From contig CM066732.1 in the NCBI GenBank assembly GCA_033961575.1, positions 84,313,687 to 84,377,686 of the forward strand: 64,000 nt of DNA. The letters are read 5' to 3'. The DNA comes from Aselliscus stoliczkanus. Lineage: Eukaryota > Chordata > Mammalia > Chiroptera > Hipposideridae. How positions within the stretch are numbered: position 1 is the first letter of the stretch; each line of letters starts with the position of its first letter. A model generated the notes under the pieces. It worked only from the letters and a program-made list of their open reading frames with translations, searched no databases and had not been told where the DNA came from. The translations under genes and the position numbers were made by a program. Below are positions 1-11,305 of this stretch, in pieces.

Positions 1-1226
1 ATTGGGAAGAGGTGGCCAGTCTCTCCTGGTGAGTTCATGAGCACCTGGGCTTCCTTTGCCTATTTGGCTGCCCCATGTCCTCCCTTTTTCCTTCCTATAG
101 AGCAGGGTGCTGTGCTGTGTGGGGTGCTGTGGTCCGACAGACATAGAAGATTGGACTTTGGGGACTGGTGCTTGTTCACCTGAGCTGCTCTATGGCCAGT
201 TCCATCCCTCTTCCCTAGCTTCATTTCCCCATTGTCATTTCATACTATTGTGAATAGTATGAAGTACCCTGGTAGCACCATTCATTTTTATTCTTTTGCC
301 CTGAAAATGCCCTCCTCTTTGTCCATCTTGTATTTTGCAATCATTCTTCAGACCCAGCTAATGGTCACCACCTCTCTGAAGCCCTCTGTGACCACTGAAC
401 TTCCACCTGTGGCAGAATTGATCTGTGCTACTCCTGTGCCTTGTATAACTATCGTGTTCAAGTACAGTTATTTGCTTGCATGTCTAGAGTGAACACTTGA
501 GTGATTGGACTATGATGTGTACATTTTGTGTCTTCAGCACAGTGCCTGGTAAATGATAGATGCCCCAAAGGGGATGGATGGATAGAGCACATTCAAGGAG
601 TGTTTCTTAGAAGGGGGAAACAGAGTGGGGGGATGGGGGGGGAGAGAGAAAGAGAGAGAGAGAGAGAGAAAACATTTTCAGTTAGGGCACATGGGAAAGC
701 CTTTAGGTGTGGGCCAGAGAGTTGTTTCTGCTACATGCTTACTGAAAGAGATTTATAGTAGAGACTGGAAGCGTGAGCTATTAAGAATGAGTTATGCCAT
801 TTTTTTAAATTTTTTTTCTGAGTAGAAGCCAAGTAATTGGCAAGAAATAACATTGCTATCATTTGGCTTTCCTTCTTAAAAGCTCTGGGATCTTTATTAA
901 AAGATCTTATGTGTAAAATGGATTGATAACATATAAGGTAGGTTTTGTTATTCATGTGAGGATCAGTTGAGGCCTTCAGAGTGCTCAGCTCTTTGAGGTA
1001 TGTAGTGAGGGCTCAGCGGGGTAAATGGCAGGTAGCTATTGCTGTTTTTATTGGCCTCTGTTACGTGATAAAATCAAGAAATGCCTGTCCTAAATGTTAT
1101 GAGGCAGAACTATCCTTCTCCCTGAAATAAGAACTTTAAGATTCATAGGTAAACACAAAGTGGATGTCCAGGTGTTAGGATTCACTGCAAATGGGATATA
1201 CATTCTCCTTCCTCTTCTTGGTTATA
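1..1226. other. Non-coding left edge with old L2 and MIR traces
   Basis: No gene is supported. About 345-575 reads like the 3' part of an ancient L2 LINE in plus orientation, with a CACAGTGCCTGGTAAATGA ending typical of L2/MIR tails. About 910-1050 reads like the 3' half of a MIR SINE (GTAAAATGG... then a GAGG-rich segment). Both are assigned from recalled consensus style, so the family calls are tentative. The rest is not recognised. Confidence 0.45.
633..672 (+). repeat. (GA)n microsatellite
   Basis: An imperfect GA/GAAA run of about 40 bp preceded by G-rich sequence, giving a polypurine tract. It explains the Arg-Glu repeats in the overlapping short open frames, which are therefore not genes. 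Confidence 0.85.
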
Positions 1227-1228
1227 TA

Positions 1229-1454
1229 CTGTGTTTCCCAGAAAATAAGACTGGGTCTTCTATTAAATTTTGCTACAACAATCTGCATTTATTCATTTAT
1301 TCATGTACAAAAATCTACATTTATTCAAACAATCATGTCTGGCTGATGATCTTAACTGGGGCTTATGTTTGGGGAAGGGCTTATATTACGAGCATCCTGA
1401 AAAATCATGCTAGGGCTTATTTTCTGGTTAGGTCTTATTTTTGGGGAAACATGG
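1229..1454. mobile_element. Miniature DNA transposon (TA-flanked MITE)
   Basis: The left end reads CTGTGTTTCCCAGAAAATAA. The reverse complement of the right end reads CCATGTTTCCCCAAAAATAA, an imperfect inverted repeat of about 20-24 bp. TA dinucleotides sit immediately outside at 1227-1228 and 1455-1456, the target duplication expected for Tc1/mariner-type elements. The 226 bp interior has no coding capacity, so it is non-autonomous. The superfamily is inferred from the TA target and not from a transposase. Confidence 0.75.
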
Positions 1455-1456
1455 TA

Positions 1457-2283
1457 GTACTTCTTTTTAGAAAAGAAAGCGCTTGCCAGTTTCTTAGGGA
1501 GAGTTTTACTCCTGCCAGCATTTGGTTCTAAAAGAAATGTTTTATGTGAGGCATTACATGGGAGTCCTTGTGTTTATTCAAAAGAATATGTGACTATGGT
1601 CTATAGCTAATCTGTATATATATATTCTATATATGTATTTGCAAAAAGAGTTATTCTGTTCCTCCCTGAAGTCCTGGAAAGTAGGTGGCATGCATTACTG
1701 TTTCTATTTTGATATGGAAACAAGTCAGGTGGGTCTGGGACACCTTGATTTTGGCTTACAAATGCCATTGTATTGGTATATTTCTGCCCCTGTCCCATAG
1801 TTGGAGAGTCATTTAAAAATCAGTGATAGGTGTTTCAAATGATATGTTTATATTTGTTTATTTATTTACATAATCATTTGTGTAGTCATTTCCTGCTCTG
1901 TGTATTTCTGCTTTTGTCATCTGGTCCTTCAGTGCTGGATCCAGAGTTTTTGTTTTGTTTTGTTTTCTTCTAAGAGGCTACAACAGTTGCCATTGGTGAT
2001 AGCCATTTGCATATGCCCCCGAACCCCTTCTTCTTAGAGTATTTTATAGCCTGTCTGCTGCTGTTGAGATATGTAGCCACTATTATTTGTTGCCTAAATA
2101 TAGGTCAGTCCTACCACAGTGAATTTCTGAGCAAATGAGAAAATGAAATGAAAGAGCTACACACACAAATCAGGTGGGTATGGACCCATTGTCCTTTTGC
2201 TCTAATTCCAGAATCCAAAGGCTCTGAAAGCTCTTGTAACCTATTTGGTGGTAAGATCTAACTTCAGTGAATGAGAGTCTGTG
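1457..2283. other. Unassigned non-coding sequence
   Basis: AT-rich sequence with a short TA run near 1615-1635 and a GTTTT run near 1950. No gene, RNA or repeat family is recognised. Confidence 0.5.
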
Positions 2284-2288
2284 TGTAT

Positions 2289-2766
2289 TCTTTTTTAAAC
2301 TTTGTTGGGGAACAATGTGTTTTTCCAGGACCCGTCAGCTCCAAATCCAGTCACCTTTTTCAATCTAGCTGCGGTGGGCACAGCCCACCATCCCATGTGG
2401 GAGTCAAACCGGCAACCTTATTGTTAAGGGCACATGCTCTAACCAATTGAACCATCCGGCCTTCCACTGGCAGCTCAGTGGCAGCTCAGCTCAAGTAACC
2501 ATTTTTTGTTATGTTTTTTCAATCTAGTTGCTGGGGGCACAGCCTACCATCCCATGCAGAAGTCGAATTGACAACCTTGTTAAAAGCATGCACTCTAACC
2601 AACTGATCCATCCTGCCACCTGTTGGCAGCTCAGTTGCAGCTCAGCTCAAGTCCTTGTCTTCAATCTAGTTGCGGAGGCACAATTCATTGGCCCATGTGG
2701 GAATCGAACTGGCAGGCCTGTTGTTCAGAGCTTGCACTCTAACCAACTGAGCCACTCGTCTGCCCC
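2289..2766 (-). mobile_element. Compound tRNA-derived SINE (family B, Ves-like)
   Basis: Read on the minus strand, it starts near 2766 with a GGGGCAGACGAGTGGCTCAG head and runs through several tRNA-like modules (GAACCAACAG and GTCAAACC-type B boxes near 2700, 2560 and 2410). It ends at the GTTCCCCAACAAAG tail near 2300. Possible TSD: TGTATTCTTTTTT at 2284 against TGTATTTTTTATTC at 2767, imperfect. No protein is encoded. Confidence 0.75.
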
Positions 2767-3354
2767 TGTATTTTTTATTCATCTCATTTAGTGTGGTTAT
2801 TCATAATTTTTGCTGCAGAAGTAATACTGTATTTGAGTATGGGGTACTGACCTACACTCTATTGGGAACATAAGGTATATGTTACCTTTCTAAAATGTCA
2901 ACATTTTTGAATTTCAAAATGCATCTGGCCTTAGGACATTGGGGTAAAAGATGAGGACCTGTAGTATTTTAATTACAGTCTCTAAGCCTTTTTTTTTTCA
3001 GTTAACAACCTACCCTTGAGATGATCTCCTTGGCACCATCTCTTTGTGGTATGAAAATGAGGATCTCCCTTGCCTGTCACTCCAGGAACATTTACTGAGA
3101 TGCTGTGGGTTGAACTTCCTACTAGGATGGGGAAGAATAAGGCACTGCTCCTTGCCTTAGAGAGGCTCAGAGCCTCCTGGTGATGTGAAGGCACTATAAT
3201 AGTAGTCTGTGGAGTCTTGGGTGTGGTAGGATAATCACAGCCCGAAGCTATACCAAAATTGCAAAGGCAAAGAAGTGTGGAAGAGAGTGTGATCAGGGAG
3301 TGGTTGATGTTTGCTGTCGTGTTTGAAAAGGAAAGCCAGAGAGAAAGGGCTGCA
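2767..3354. other. Unassigned non-coding sequence
   Basis: No gene or confident repeat. A minus-strand open frame at 2982-3194 has no recognisable protein features. Confidence 0.5.
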
Positions 3355-3368
3355 GAGGTGCCAGTTTT

Positions 3369-3838
3369 CTTGTTTTTTGTTTTAAAAGATTTTTGGGGGG
3401 ATTTGGGGGGAGGGGAACAGTGTTGGGGAACTGGGGAAGGGGAACAGACGAGTTGCTGTCCTTTTGTTCTTCAGTCTAGTTGTGGAGGACCTCGCTTCAC
3501 TGGCCCATGTTGGTATTATCATTGCACTCTTCCTTGGTGAGGCAGATCGGTCGCCAGCCTCTGCACAGCGGCTCATAGCGGCTCTTGGCAGCTCACACTG
3601 GCTGCCGGCCACTCACAGTAGCTTACAGCAGCCCACTGCAGCAGGGGCTGCAGCTATGCCCTCCCCGGGGACTCACAGCAGCCCAGCTCCAGGTGGAGCT
3701 GTTGTTCACCATCTTAGCTGTAAAGAGCAGTGTCACTGACCCTCATATGTGGGATCTGAACCAGGGCCGCTGGCATCCCAAGCCAGCTCTTAACCAACAT
3801 GCCACTTGGCCGAGTCGTTTGTTTTTTTGTGTTTCTTT
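3369..3838 (-). mobile_element. tRNA-derived SINE, family A long form
   Basis: Minus-strand copy. The head lies at about 3800-3822 (CGACTCGGCCAAGTGGC in reverse complement), followed by a body about 330 bp long and a tail of G-rich and T-rich sequence at 3376-3425. A perfect 14 bp TSD (GAGGTGCCAGTTTT) lies at 3355-3368 and 3839-3852. Between the head and the right TSD there is an extra T-rich stretch of about 20 bp, possibly a later expansion. The open frames at 3259-3917 arise from this SINE. Confidence 0.88.
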
Positions 3839-3852
3839 GAGGTGCCAGTTTT

Positions 3853-4029
3853 TTAATAGCCTTATCTATCAAGCTAAACAGCTGAGAATTTATCCTTTGG
3901 CAATAAAGGGTCATTAAACCTGGGAATGAATGACCAGGTTTGCATTTTAGAAACAACCCTCTGACTTCATCTTAAGCAACCCCCAAAACAGCTTTTGTAA
4001 TATTCTGGACAACGGGACATTTTACTAGT
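3853..4029. other. Unassigned spacer
   Basis: Short non-coding stretch between a SINE and an ancient MIR-like copy. Nothing is recognised. Confidence 0.4.
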
Positions 4030-4240
4030 ATCCCTAATGATACTTTACATTGTATAGCGCTTCAGGGTTTGCAAAAGATTTTCTCCTGCCTTAATTTCTT
4101 TTGTGGTAGCCCTGAGAGATGAGTAAGTAATAATTAAGAAAACAGGTTCAGACAAGTGACTTGCCCATGGTCACATCTAGCACCTGGCTACACCATCTCT
4201 GCTAATTCTACACCCGTTGCTGCTTGGACCTGGTATTGAA
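4030..4240 (-). repeat. Ancient MIR-type SINE fragment
   Basis: Sequence around 4040-4200 (TATAGCGCTTCAGGGTTTGC, then GACTTGCCCATGGTCACA and CTAGCACCTGGC) matches the reverse-oriented MIR core as recalled. It is strongly diverged and has no TSD. Confidence 0.6.
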
Positions 4241-5249
4241 ACATTTTAGTATATTGCTAAACATACTTAAAGGTAATCTCCATCTGCATATCTTTTATGT
4301 TTGTACCCATTGATCAGACTGTCAGCCTCTTGAGATCTTCCAGTATTAAATTTGATGTGCCTATGGCACAAAGACTCACAGCAGGCACCGCCAAGAATGT
4401 GCTAGATGTTTCTCCTGCAACGCCAGCCCAGGCCTAGGAAGAATGAGCATTTATGAAAACAGAGGGACCATCATTTTTCTCACTGTATATCTTATCATGT
4501 GTACTCATTAGGCAGTTTGTATGTGTAAGACACTGCTCTAGGTGCTGTGGGGAAGACAAAATGTAAAACAATTAGATTTCAATAAAAGAAAACTTTGTCA
4601 TGAATTAAGCCTATTCAGATCCTACACACCAAATTTATTGGCTTTAGCAACAAAATTTCTTTTTAATGAATGTTGGTATTGAAAACAAAAGGCTTCTTGC
4701 ACAAACTGATTAGAACTATTAGGCTTACACATTTGCTTTGCATTAGTTTATACAGTAATTAGATGTAACATGGCACCATTCCAAATGAGTATTTTAGAAA
4801 CAAAGAAATAAACAAAAATAAGTCATTTAACAGGCATACTTTATTGTAAAGGAATGGAAGTTTTACCTTGAGTAGATGCCCAGTAATATCACTTCACAAG
4901 TGAAAATTGTCTTGTGAATCATATTTACAATTAATAGCAAACTGTATGTTTTTGTGGCAAACCTACTCAGCAGTGAAATTAATGATGTAATCTTTTTCTT
5001 ATATACTTGACATATATTGCTATTTATGCTAGCAGTATTTCCTAGGGTGTCTAGGAATTAAAGTCAAGTCTCAATTTTAAAATTCATGCCAATTTAAAAG
5101 CATGTGTTGAGTTGACTCAGTTCTGATTTTCCTTCATCAGCTTTGTATCCGAAAAGCTTTTGGGGGCCTCAGCAGAAACCCTAGAGATTGTTCAAACCCA
5201 GGGGCTAGACTGAGGGGGGAAACGGATTAGGGAATTAATCCTCATGAGT
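4241..5249. other. Unassigned AT-rich sequence
   Basis: About 1 kb with no recognised gene. A segment at about 4480-4560 (GACACTGCTCTAGGTGCTGT) resembles an old mammal-wide interspersed repeat but is too short to assign. Confidence 0.45.
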
Positions 5250-5335
5250 TCAAGTTTGTTCTTCAACTTTTAAATAATAACTTTAGGCAAGTTTCTGAGC
5301 CTCTGCTTCCTTATCTGAAAAGTGAGGCTTATCCT
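5250..5335 (+). repeat. MIR fragment
   Basis: Reads GGCAAGTTTCTGAGCCTCTG then CTTATCTGAAAAGTGAGG, which fits the middle of a plus-oriented MIR. Confidence 0.55.
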
Positions 5336-6299
5336 AATATTTTTCAAAGGTTTTAAGACATACTTTTTTGCTTATTTTACATTGTAATATATCTGAAAAC
5401 AAGATGTGTTTTACAGCGTATTATATGTTATGGTTTAATTTATGGGGTTTTTTTCTAATATAGTGGTTCATAAAATAATGGTTCATCTTATAATCAGTGA
5501 TTTCTTAGATTTGATGAAATATGGTAATATTTTCCTTACCAACCTCCTGGGCTGTTGTCAGGATCAGATCAGATAATACGTTTGCTAGAACATGACATCT
5601 GCACTAACAAACAAGCAAGCTAAAGCACCTTTGAATGTGCCTTGATAATTTTTCTCCCTTTGGTATTTGTTATGATGAAACTTAGTTAGTATGTGTCTTA
5701 AAAATATATTGGGAAGAGAGATGGAAAATGGAAATTGCAAATTTAGATGAATTAAGATAGCAAATGTCTTTCTTGAATATGAAGTAGCAACAGAAATTCA
5801 GTGGAGTCTTACAGTTGACTTCCTGAAAGATTTTTTTTTTCTTTTCAAAGCATACCTCAGCCATGTTTCTCTCATCTCCCCTTACTCTCTCCCTCCCACC
5901 CCCCCAAAAAAGAACTCCAAGGAAGGCCAGCTTTGGGTCGGAAGGGGTGGAGGGTGAAAAAATAATTAGTTTCATTTTGGATAAATTGAATTTGAGATGA
6001 GTTTGAAGCATCCAAGTGAAGATGTTGAGTAGGCAGCTGAATTTGTGAGTCAGAGATAAAAATGTGGCATTTTGGGTACAGAGTTGGTAAATGAAGGCTC
6101 GATCTTGGAGGGGATCACCTAGGAAACAAACAGAGAAAAGAGGATTGAAACTGGAGGTTGATGAGCCCCTTCAGCCAGCAAACCTGTTTTACTTGGCCCA
6201 TATAGTGTTTTTCAAATATTGGAACAAGTTTCTGTAGCATGGTTTTGGTTTTTGGCTGCCCAGAATATATTTTCTATTTTCGATAGCAGCAGCCTACTT
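5336..6299. other. Unassigned, with a trace of an old interspersed repeat
   Basis: Positions 5985-6170 (AAGTGAAGATGTTGAGTAGG, then GATCACCTAGGAAA) resemble an old repeat whose other parts appear near 33.4-34.6 kb in this window. No gene is supported. The open frame at 5682-6011 is low complexity. Confidence 0.4.
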
Positions 6300-6768
6300 T
6301 CCTTTCAAGAAATTGCCTATCCTCCAATCTCAGACCTTGTGCTTTAGATTAAGCTCCACCCCTGACTCCAAATGAAGTGTCCGACCCAGGGCTGGCCAAT
6401 CATCTCCTGAGTAGCCTAGTCACAAAGGTTGGTTCAAGAATTGTCTAATAATCCAAGTTGGCCCAATCAGAGGGAATTTTGAGACTGAGGGAGCTCCAGG
6501 AAGAGAATCTTTTTTTTTTCTGCTTAATTTTGACAGGATGTGGTCTGGGGGTCCAGCAACTGCCTTGCTGCCATAGGGTCAAGCTTATCTGAGAATTGGC
6601 AAAACAGAAGAAGTGGAATCCAGGTAGACACTGGTCCTGATTACACTGATTACACCCAGGGACAGCTGTACCTCTAGGCTTTTCAATTAAAAGAGCCAAT
6701 AAATTCTCCTTTTGGTATAACTGGGATTTCTTTTATTTGCACCAGAATGAAATCTTAATTGATACAGT
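6300..6768 (+). mobile_element. Old LTR, MaLR (MLT1-like)
   Basis: Contains GGCCAATCATCTCCTGAG and TTGGCCCAATCAGAGGGAAT in the promoter-proximal half, an AATAAATTC polyadenylation-type signal at about 6699-6707, and an end reading CTTAATTGATACAG. This is the layout of mammalian MaLR LTRs of the MLT1 group as I recall them. It appears solo, with no internal region nearby. The 5' boundary is approximate. Confidence 0.6.
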
Positions 6769-9700
6769 TGCCATGATTTAAAAATTGTGAATTTTTATAT
6801 GTAACTCAGGACCCCTGGCTTGAGCCGAGTAACTGTCATCTTAGTAGGAGTATTTGCTCTCCATTTAATTATAGTCTGTACCTCTCCCTATTTCATCTTA
6901 ACCCTAATTCCTGGGGTCTGTTGACAGTTATCCTGCTCTTCTGCTGTGTTTTAGATTATAGAGTTGATAGGGAAATGAAAGTCAACTTTTCTTCACTTAG
7001 TTGTGTTATCTGCTTGCCCCTACGGGTCATTGGGCTTTTGCCTGCTGATATAGAATGAAAGAAAAAGGCAGTTCTGGTTCCAACTTTGAGGAACTCATAC
7101 CCTGAAGAACACATAGAGGAGGACAAGCCTGCAAAGAGAAGGGAGTCACAGTAGGAGGAAGGAGAGCATTGGCTGTAGAGGCCAAGGTCAGGAGTATTTC
7201 AAGAAGAAAATGTATCAACATTGCAAAATACTGTAACCAAAATTTCCAATAGGTAAAGAATGAAAAAGAAATTCTTATTTTTTGGCAACAAAGAAATCAT
7301 TGTTGACCTGGGCAGGAGCTGTTGTTCCAGGGAGTGATGGAGCCAGCCAGATTGGAATGGGTTGAGAAATGAATGGGGAATGGAAAAAAATGGAGCCATC
7401 CGAGGAAGACAATTTTTATTTTTCCTGTGAAGAAAGCAAAGAAATCAGACACTAGCCGGAGACACATGAGGTTGAAGTGCAGTGTTTAAAGGTAAGACTT
7501 GAGGATGGGAAGGATCTGCTTGAAAGAGAGAAGTTGATTGAGTAAACAGGAGAGAAAAGGGGTAATTGATTGTGTGAGCCTGAGATGGTAGGACAAAGTA
7601 TCTAAAGCCCAAGTAGAGTGGCTGGCCTTGGGTGAGAGGAGGGAACAGGATGCGGCAGGGAAGAAACTGAAGATTGGTAGAGATGTTTGTCTGATAATAA
7701 GAAGTTGCTAGGTGATGGATTCCATTTCTCTCTTAGGAGACAAGCTCATCTGAGAAGGGGGGCGCTGCTGGTGGTGTGGATGTCAGAAGGGGTGGTAGTT
7801 TGGGAGAGAAATAACAGTTGAGGAGAGTGAGAGAATGCGTGTGCGAGAGAAATGTGGTAGGATCGCCCAGCATTGCAGGGTACTCATTTGCAGTTGATGC
7901 TCATGAAGGCAGGATGTCACTACCTGTCCGCATGTGACTTTCTCCAGTGCCCAGGTTCTCAGCTGTAGGCACAGACAGAGCTACAGTAGGCGTCATCTAA
8001 AGCTGGGGTTTGGCAGAAGGAAACGGACAACAGGGTGAGCAAGCTAAGTGTGGCATTGGGCAAGGTTGTTGTGACAAGTGTGTTATGGAAATGATGGCCT
8101 TTAGAAGGAAAACTGAGTTTGAAGGGATGTGAAATTAAACTTCTGATGAGGCCCTAATGGTCACAGGGGTTTTGATAAGGAAGCGGAAGTGGAAGATATT
8201 GTAGTCAAAGGGTGGGATGCGTGGGTGGTAGGTGGCTCAGGTAGAGTGGAGGAAAGGGTCACTAGAGATGAGGCTGTCAACAGAATAGAGATCAGGGTGG
8301 TGATGGGCTTGGATCGTCAGGTCACCCATGCTGATGGCAGGATTAAGGAAGGAAAGGAAGATTTTTGGTCAGCTTTCAAATGAGGCCATTGGGTTTGGTT
8401 GTTCATTAAGCACAGGTTATCCATTTCTTCTAAAGCTCCTTAACCTTTGGTTTCCATAGCAATTTGGCTGGGAGAATATATTTAAATGGTTTGGGGCCCT
8501 CTTCTCTGTTTTTGCAATATATCCTGAGTGATAGTTTATCAGGAAAAATGTGTCTTTCAGCACTCGGTGTTACTAGAGAAAATGTAAATGTATTAAACTG
8601 CTTGAGTTCATAGGCACTTCAGTTGCTGGAATGATGGGCGCCCTTTTTGCCTTACATGGTCATGTTGCTTCAAAACCTTCAAGAGGAAGCAAGATTTAAC
8701 TGGATCCCCTATGGCTCTCACTGTGATGAGCTTTGAAGGGAGAGTAAGTGGGCAGCCATGTTAGAGACATCTGTTGTCATTTGTAATATGTGTCATGCTT
8801 TGGCAATGACTGAGGCTGAGCAAGCCCACCAGTCTGTAGTTTATAAGCAGTCATCAGAGAACTCAAAAAAGCACTTCTCTAAATGGTAAGGCACTGGACC
8901 CGGTATCCCTTATGCTTCAGAGGGGGAAGGAAAAGGGTGTCAAGGGCTCACCAAGAAAAACAAATAGGCACTTGGGTTTTATAATAAAATGCGAAATCCC
9001 ATAACCTCAAAACACCCGAAGGCTGTGATAAAAAAATTCTTACCAAGTAATCAGGATGCAGAAATCTGTAATCTAAAAAGAAAAAAAGAAGAGAGAAAAA
9101 GAAAAATTGAAGCATGCAACTTTTCAGATACAGCATCTATTCATTACTGATTCTGAAAAGATTAGGTAAACGAGAAAGCACAGGGCAAGAGCGTCCCTGT
9201 GTTCAGGCTGAGGGTGATGAAGAAAGAGCTGGAGAATTCCCTTGGCTCTCAGATCTGCCGCAGAATGAGGTGTTCTACAGCCCAGAGCAGCCCTGCTGCC
9301 GGCCAACTACTCACTCTGCTAGCTCTGTCTCCTTACCCTTCCCTCCTCCAAGGAACCTGTTTATAATCATCCCTACTTTTGCTGTTACTTTGCCCTGTCC
9401 CAATGTCTCTCTTCCCCTTTCTCCACATCTCATTCATTGTTCACTGTCTAGCAGGGCCCAAGCCAAATCCAAATCCAACATGTTGCTACATTTTTCCTAT
9501 CTCTGGCTTCTTACGTTTATTGTTTGTCTAATTTGGTAAGTTAACTCTTTGATAGATTTATAAATGGTTAAGGTTGTGAGAAACCGTGGGTTCTTTCTTC
9601 CCCCTCAAACCATTCCCAAGGCAAGAATCACTGTACCCAACTCAAGACTTACAGTGCAAGTTCCTCTAGACCTTGGCCTATTCTGGAGTCTGACAAGCCT

Positions 9701-10104
9701 TAAAAGACTGTTTCATTTCTCTCTAATAAAGAGAATGAAGAGTTGCTGTTAAGCATTGCCTGTCCTTGACATCTGCTGTTTTATACTGTTTTACCCAAGC
9801 AATAGTTTTGGCCCTCCCTTGATCATTTTTTTTCTTGCTCTCAAAATAATTAAACCACTCGCTTTGCTCCTAGCATTTCTTTTTGAAAGCCTTAGTTTAT
9901 TGTAGATATGAGTCTTCTTGTGGCTTCTAAGTTTATCCTGTCCTCTTTTGTACATCTTTGTTAGGTGTCATAAAGCTCATAAAGGGGAGATGAGGTGTAA
10001 GTTCACTAAGCATTGCCTCTTGGGCTCAACAGAGAGGGAAAGGGCTGAGTTAACTTGTCGCCAAGGTGTCCAAGCCTCCTTAAGATCCTTTATTTTTATA
10101 TATT
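6769..10104. other. Unassigned 3.3 kb, with a purine-rich plus strand at 7030-8390
   Basis: No gene, SINE or LINE is recognised with confidence. The plus strand from about 7030 to 8390 is conspicuously rich in A and G (GGAGGAAGGAGAG-like text), which may reflect an old repeat body or strand asymmetry. The largest open frame, 9114-9539, encodes nothing recognisable. Confidence 0.4.
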
Positions 10105-10277
10105 TTATTTTATTGGGGAACAGTGTGTTTTTCCAGGACCCATCAGCTCCAAGTCAAGTAGTTGTTTCAATATAGTTGTGGAGGGCACATCTCAGTGGCC
10201 CATGTGGGGATCGAACTGGCAACCTTGGTGTTATTACAAGCACTGCCCTCTAACCACCTGAGCTAACCAGCCACCCC
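10105..10277 (-). mobile_element. Family B SINE, short copy
   Basis: Minus strand: GGGGTGGCTGGTTAGCTCAG head at about 10257-10277, a B box in GTTCGATCC around 10207-10215, and an ATTGGGGAACAGTGTG tail seen from the plus strand at 10111. It carries one tRNA-like module instead of several, so it is a truncated or simpler subtype. Confidence 0.8.
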
Positions 10278-10289
10278 TTTAGAAAGTCT

Positions 10290-10700
10290 CAGTTGAGTTT
10301 ACAAACTGCCAAGAACAGTTCCTGGCATGTAGTAGGCCGTTAATGGTAGCTATTTTAATTACGCCTAGGAGGCAAATTGGAAAGACCCTGCATTCAAGAA
10401 GATTGTAAATTAAGAATTTATCTCCTCCATAAACTAAAACTCAAGATTTTCATCATGGTAGTTCTCTATACTTAGGTCAGCCAAAAAATAAATGGGGACC
10501 TTAGACTCATATAGCATTACAGCTGGCAGGAAACACAGCTCAGCACTGAAAATGTCACACAGAAGAACGCTGAGGCCTGGAGAAGTTTGGCCACCATCCT
10601 TAGGCCATACTGTTTGTATTGGGAGATTGAGACCAGGCTGTCACTCTATGGGCTCTGGAATCAGGATTTTACCAGGTGTGTGACTCTGAAAAGTCACTCT
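10290..10700 (+). repeat. MIR-like fragments
   Basis: Positions 10300-10365 (AACAGTTCCTGGCATGTAGT) look like a MIR 3' end. Positions 10640-10700 (GGGCTCTGGAATCAGG, then GTGTGACTCTGAAAAGTCAC) look like the MIR 5'/core region. The sequence between is unassigned. Both are old and without TSDs. Confidence 0.5.
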
Positions 10701-10860
10701 TGAGGGAGGAGTATAGAAAGACAGGAGGAAAGGGATAGTGTCTGGAGGGTGCCAACCTTGGGTGCTAATGTCAAAGAAGAGCATAAAATGTAGAGGCCTG
10801 GCCCCCTGTTACTTTACAACATTCCTCTTCTCTGATGGGTTGGCTTCTACATCTGGTCCT

Positions 10861-11294
10861 TTTTTTTTTTTTTTAAAGATTTTTATTGGGAAATCGGGGA
10901 AAGGGAACAGCCAAGTTGCTATCCTTTTGTTCTTCAGTCTAGTTGTGGAGGACGTTGCTTCACTGGCCCATGTTGGTATTGTGATCATTGCGCTCTTCCC
11001 AGCTGAAGCAGTTCAGTTGCCGGTCTTTGGATGGCTGCTCACGGTGGCTCTTGGCAGCTCACGCTGGCTGCCAGCCACTCATGGTAGCTCACGGCAGCCC
11101 ACTGTAGCAGGCGCTGCAGCCTACATGGTTGCCGGCAACTCACAGCAGCCCAGCTCCATGTTGAGCTGTTGTTCACCATCTTATCTGTAGAGGACAGTGT
11201 CACTGGCCCTCATGTGTGATCTGAACTGGGGGCCCTGCTGCTCAGAGCTCGCGCTCCCAAGCCAACTCTTAACCAACGTGCCACTTGTCGAGTC
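10861..11294 (-). mobile_element. Family A SINE, long form
   Basis: Minus-strand copy. T-rich tail at 10859-10876 and body with the recurring GTTCTTCAGTCTAGTTGTGG at 10929. The head is near 11270-11293 but lacks part of the GGCCGGCC start. Flanked by CTGGTCCTTTTT (10853) and CTGGTCTTTTT (11295), a probable TSD. The 150-codon open frame over it is SINE-derived. Confidence 0.85.
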
Positions 11295-11305
11295 CTGGTC
11301 TTTTT

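Noticed and set aside
3464..3739. A recurring peptide (SLVVED-ASLAHVGI-type) encoded by open frames near 3464, 10738, 16046, 17480, 30377 and 50463, looking like a small protein family.
   Set aside because: Every case lies in the antisense strand of a family A long SINE. The body lacks stops in that frame, so the similarity comes from the repeat and not from selection on protein.
6690..6770. Poly-A signal AATAAA at about 6699 as the end of a gene.
   Set aside because: It fits the polyadenylation position of a MaLR LTR and there is no upstream exon.
9114..9539. A 141-codon open frame.
   Set aside because: No recognised motif, no splice context, and overlap with an opposite-strand frame of similar quality. 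Length is compatible with chance in this composition.
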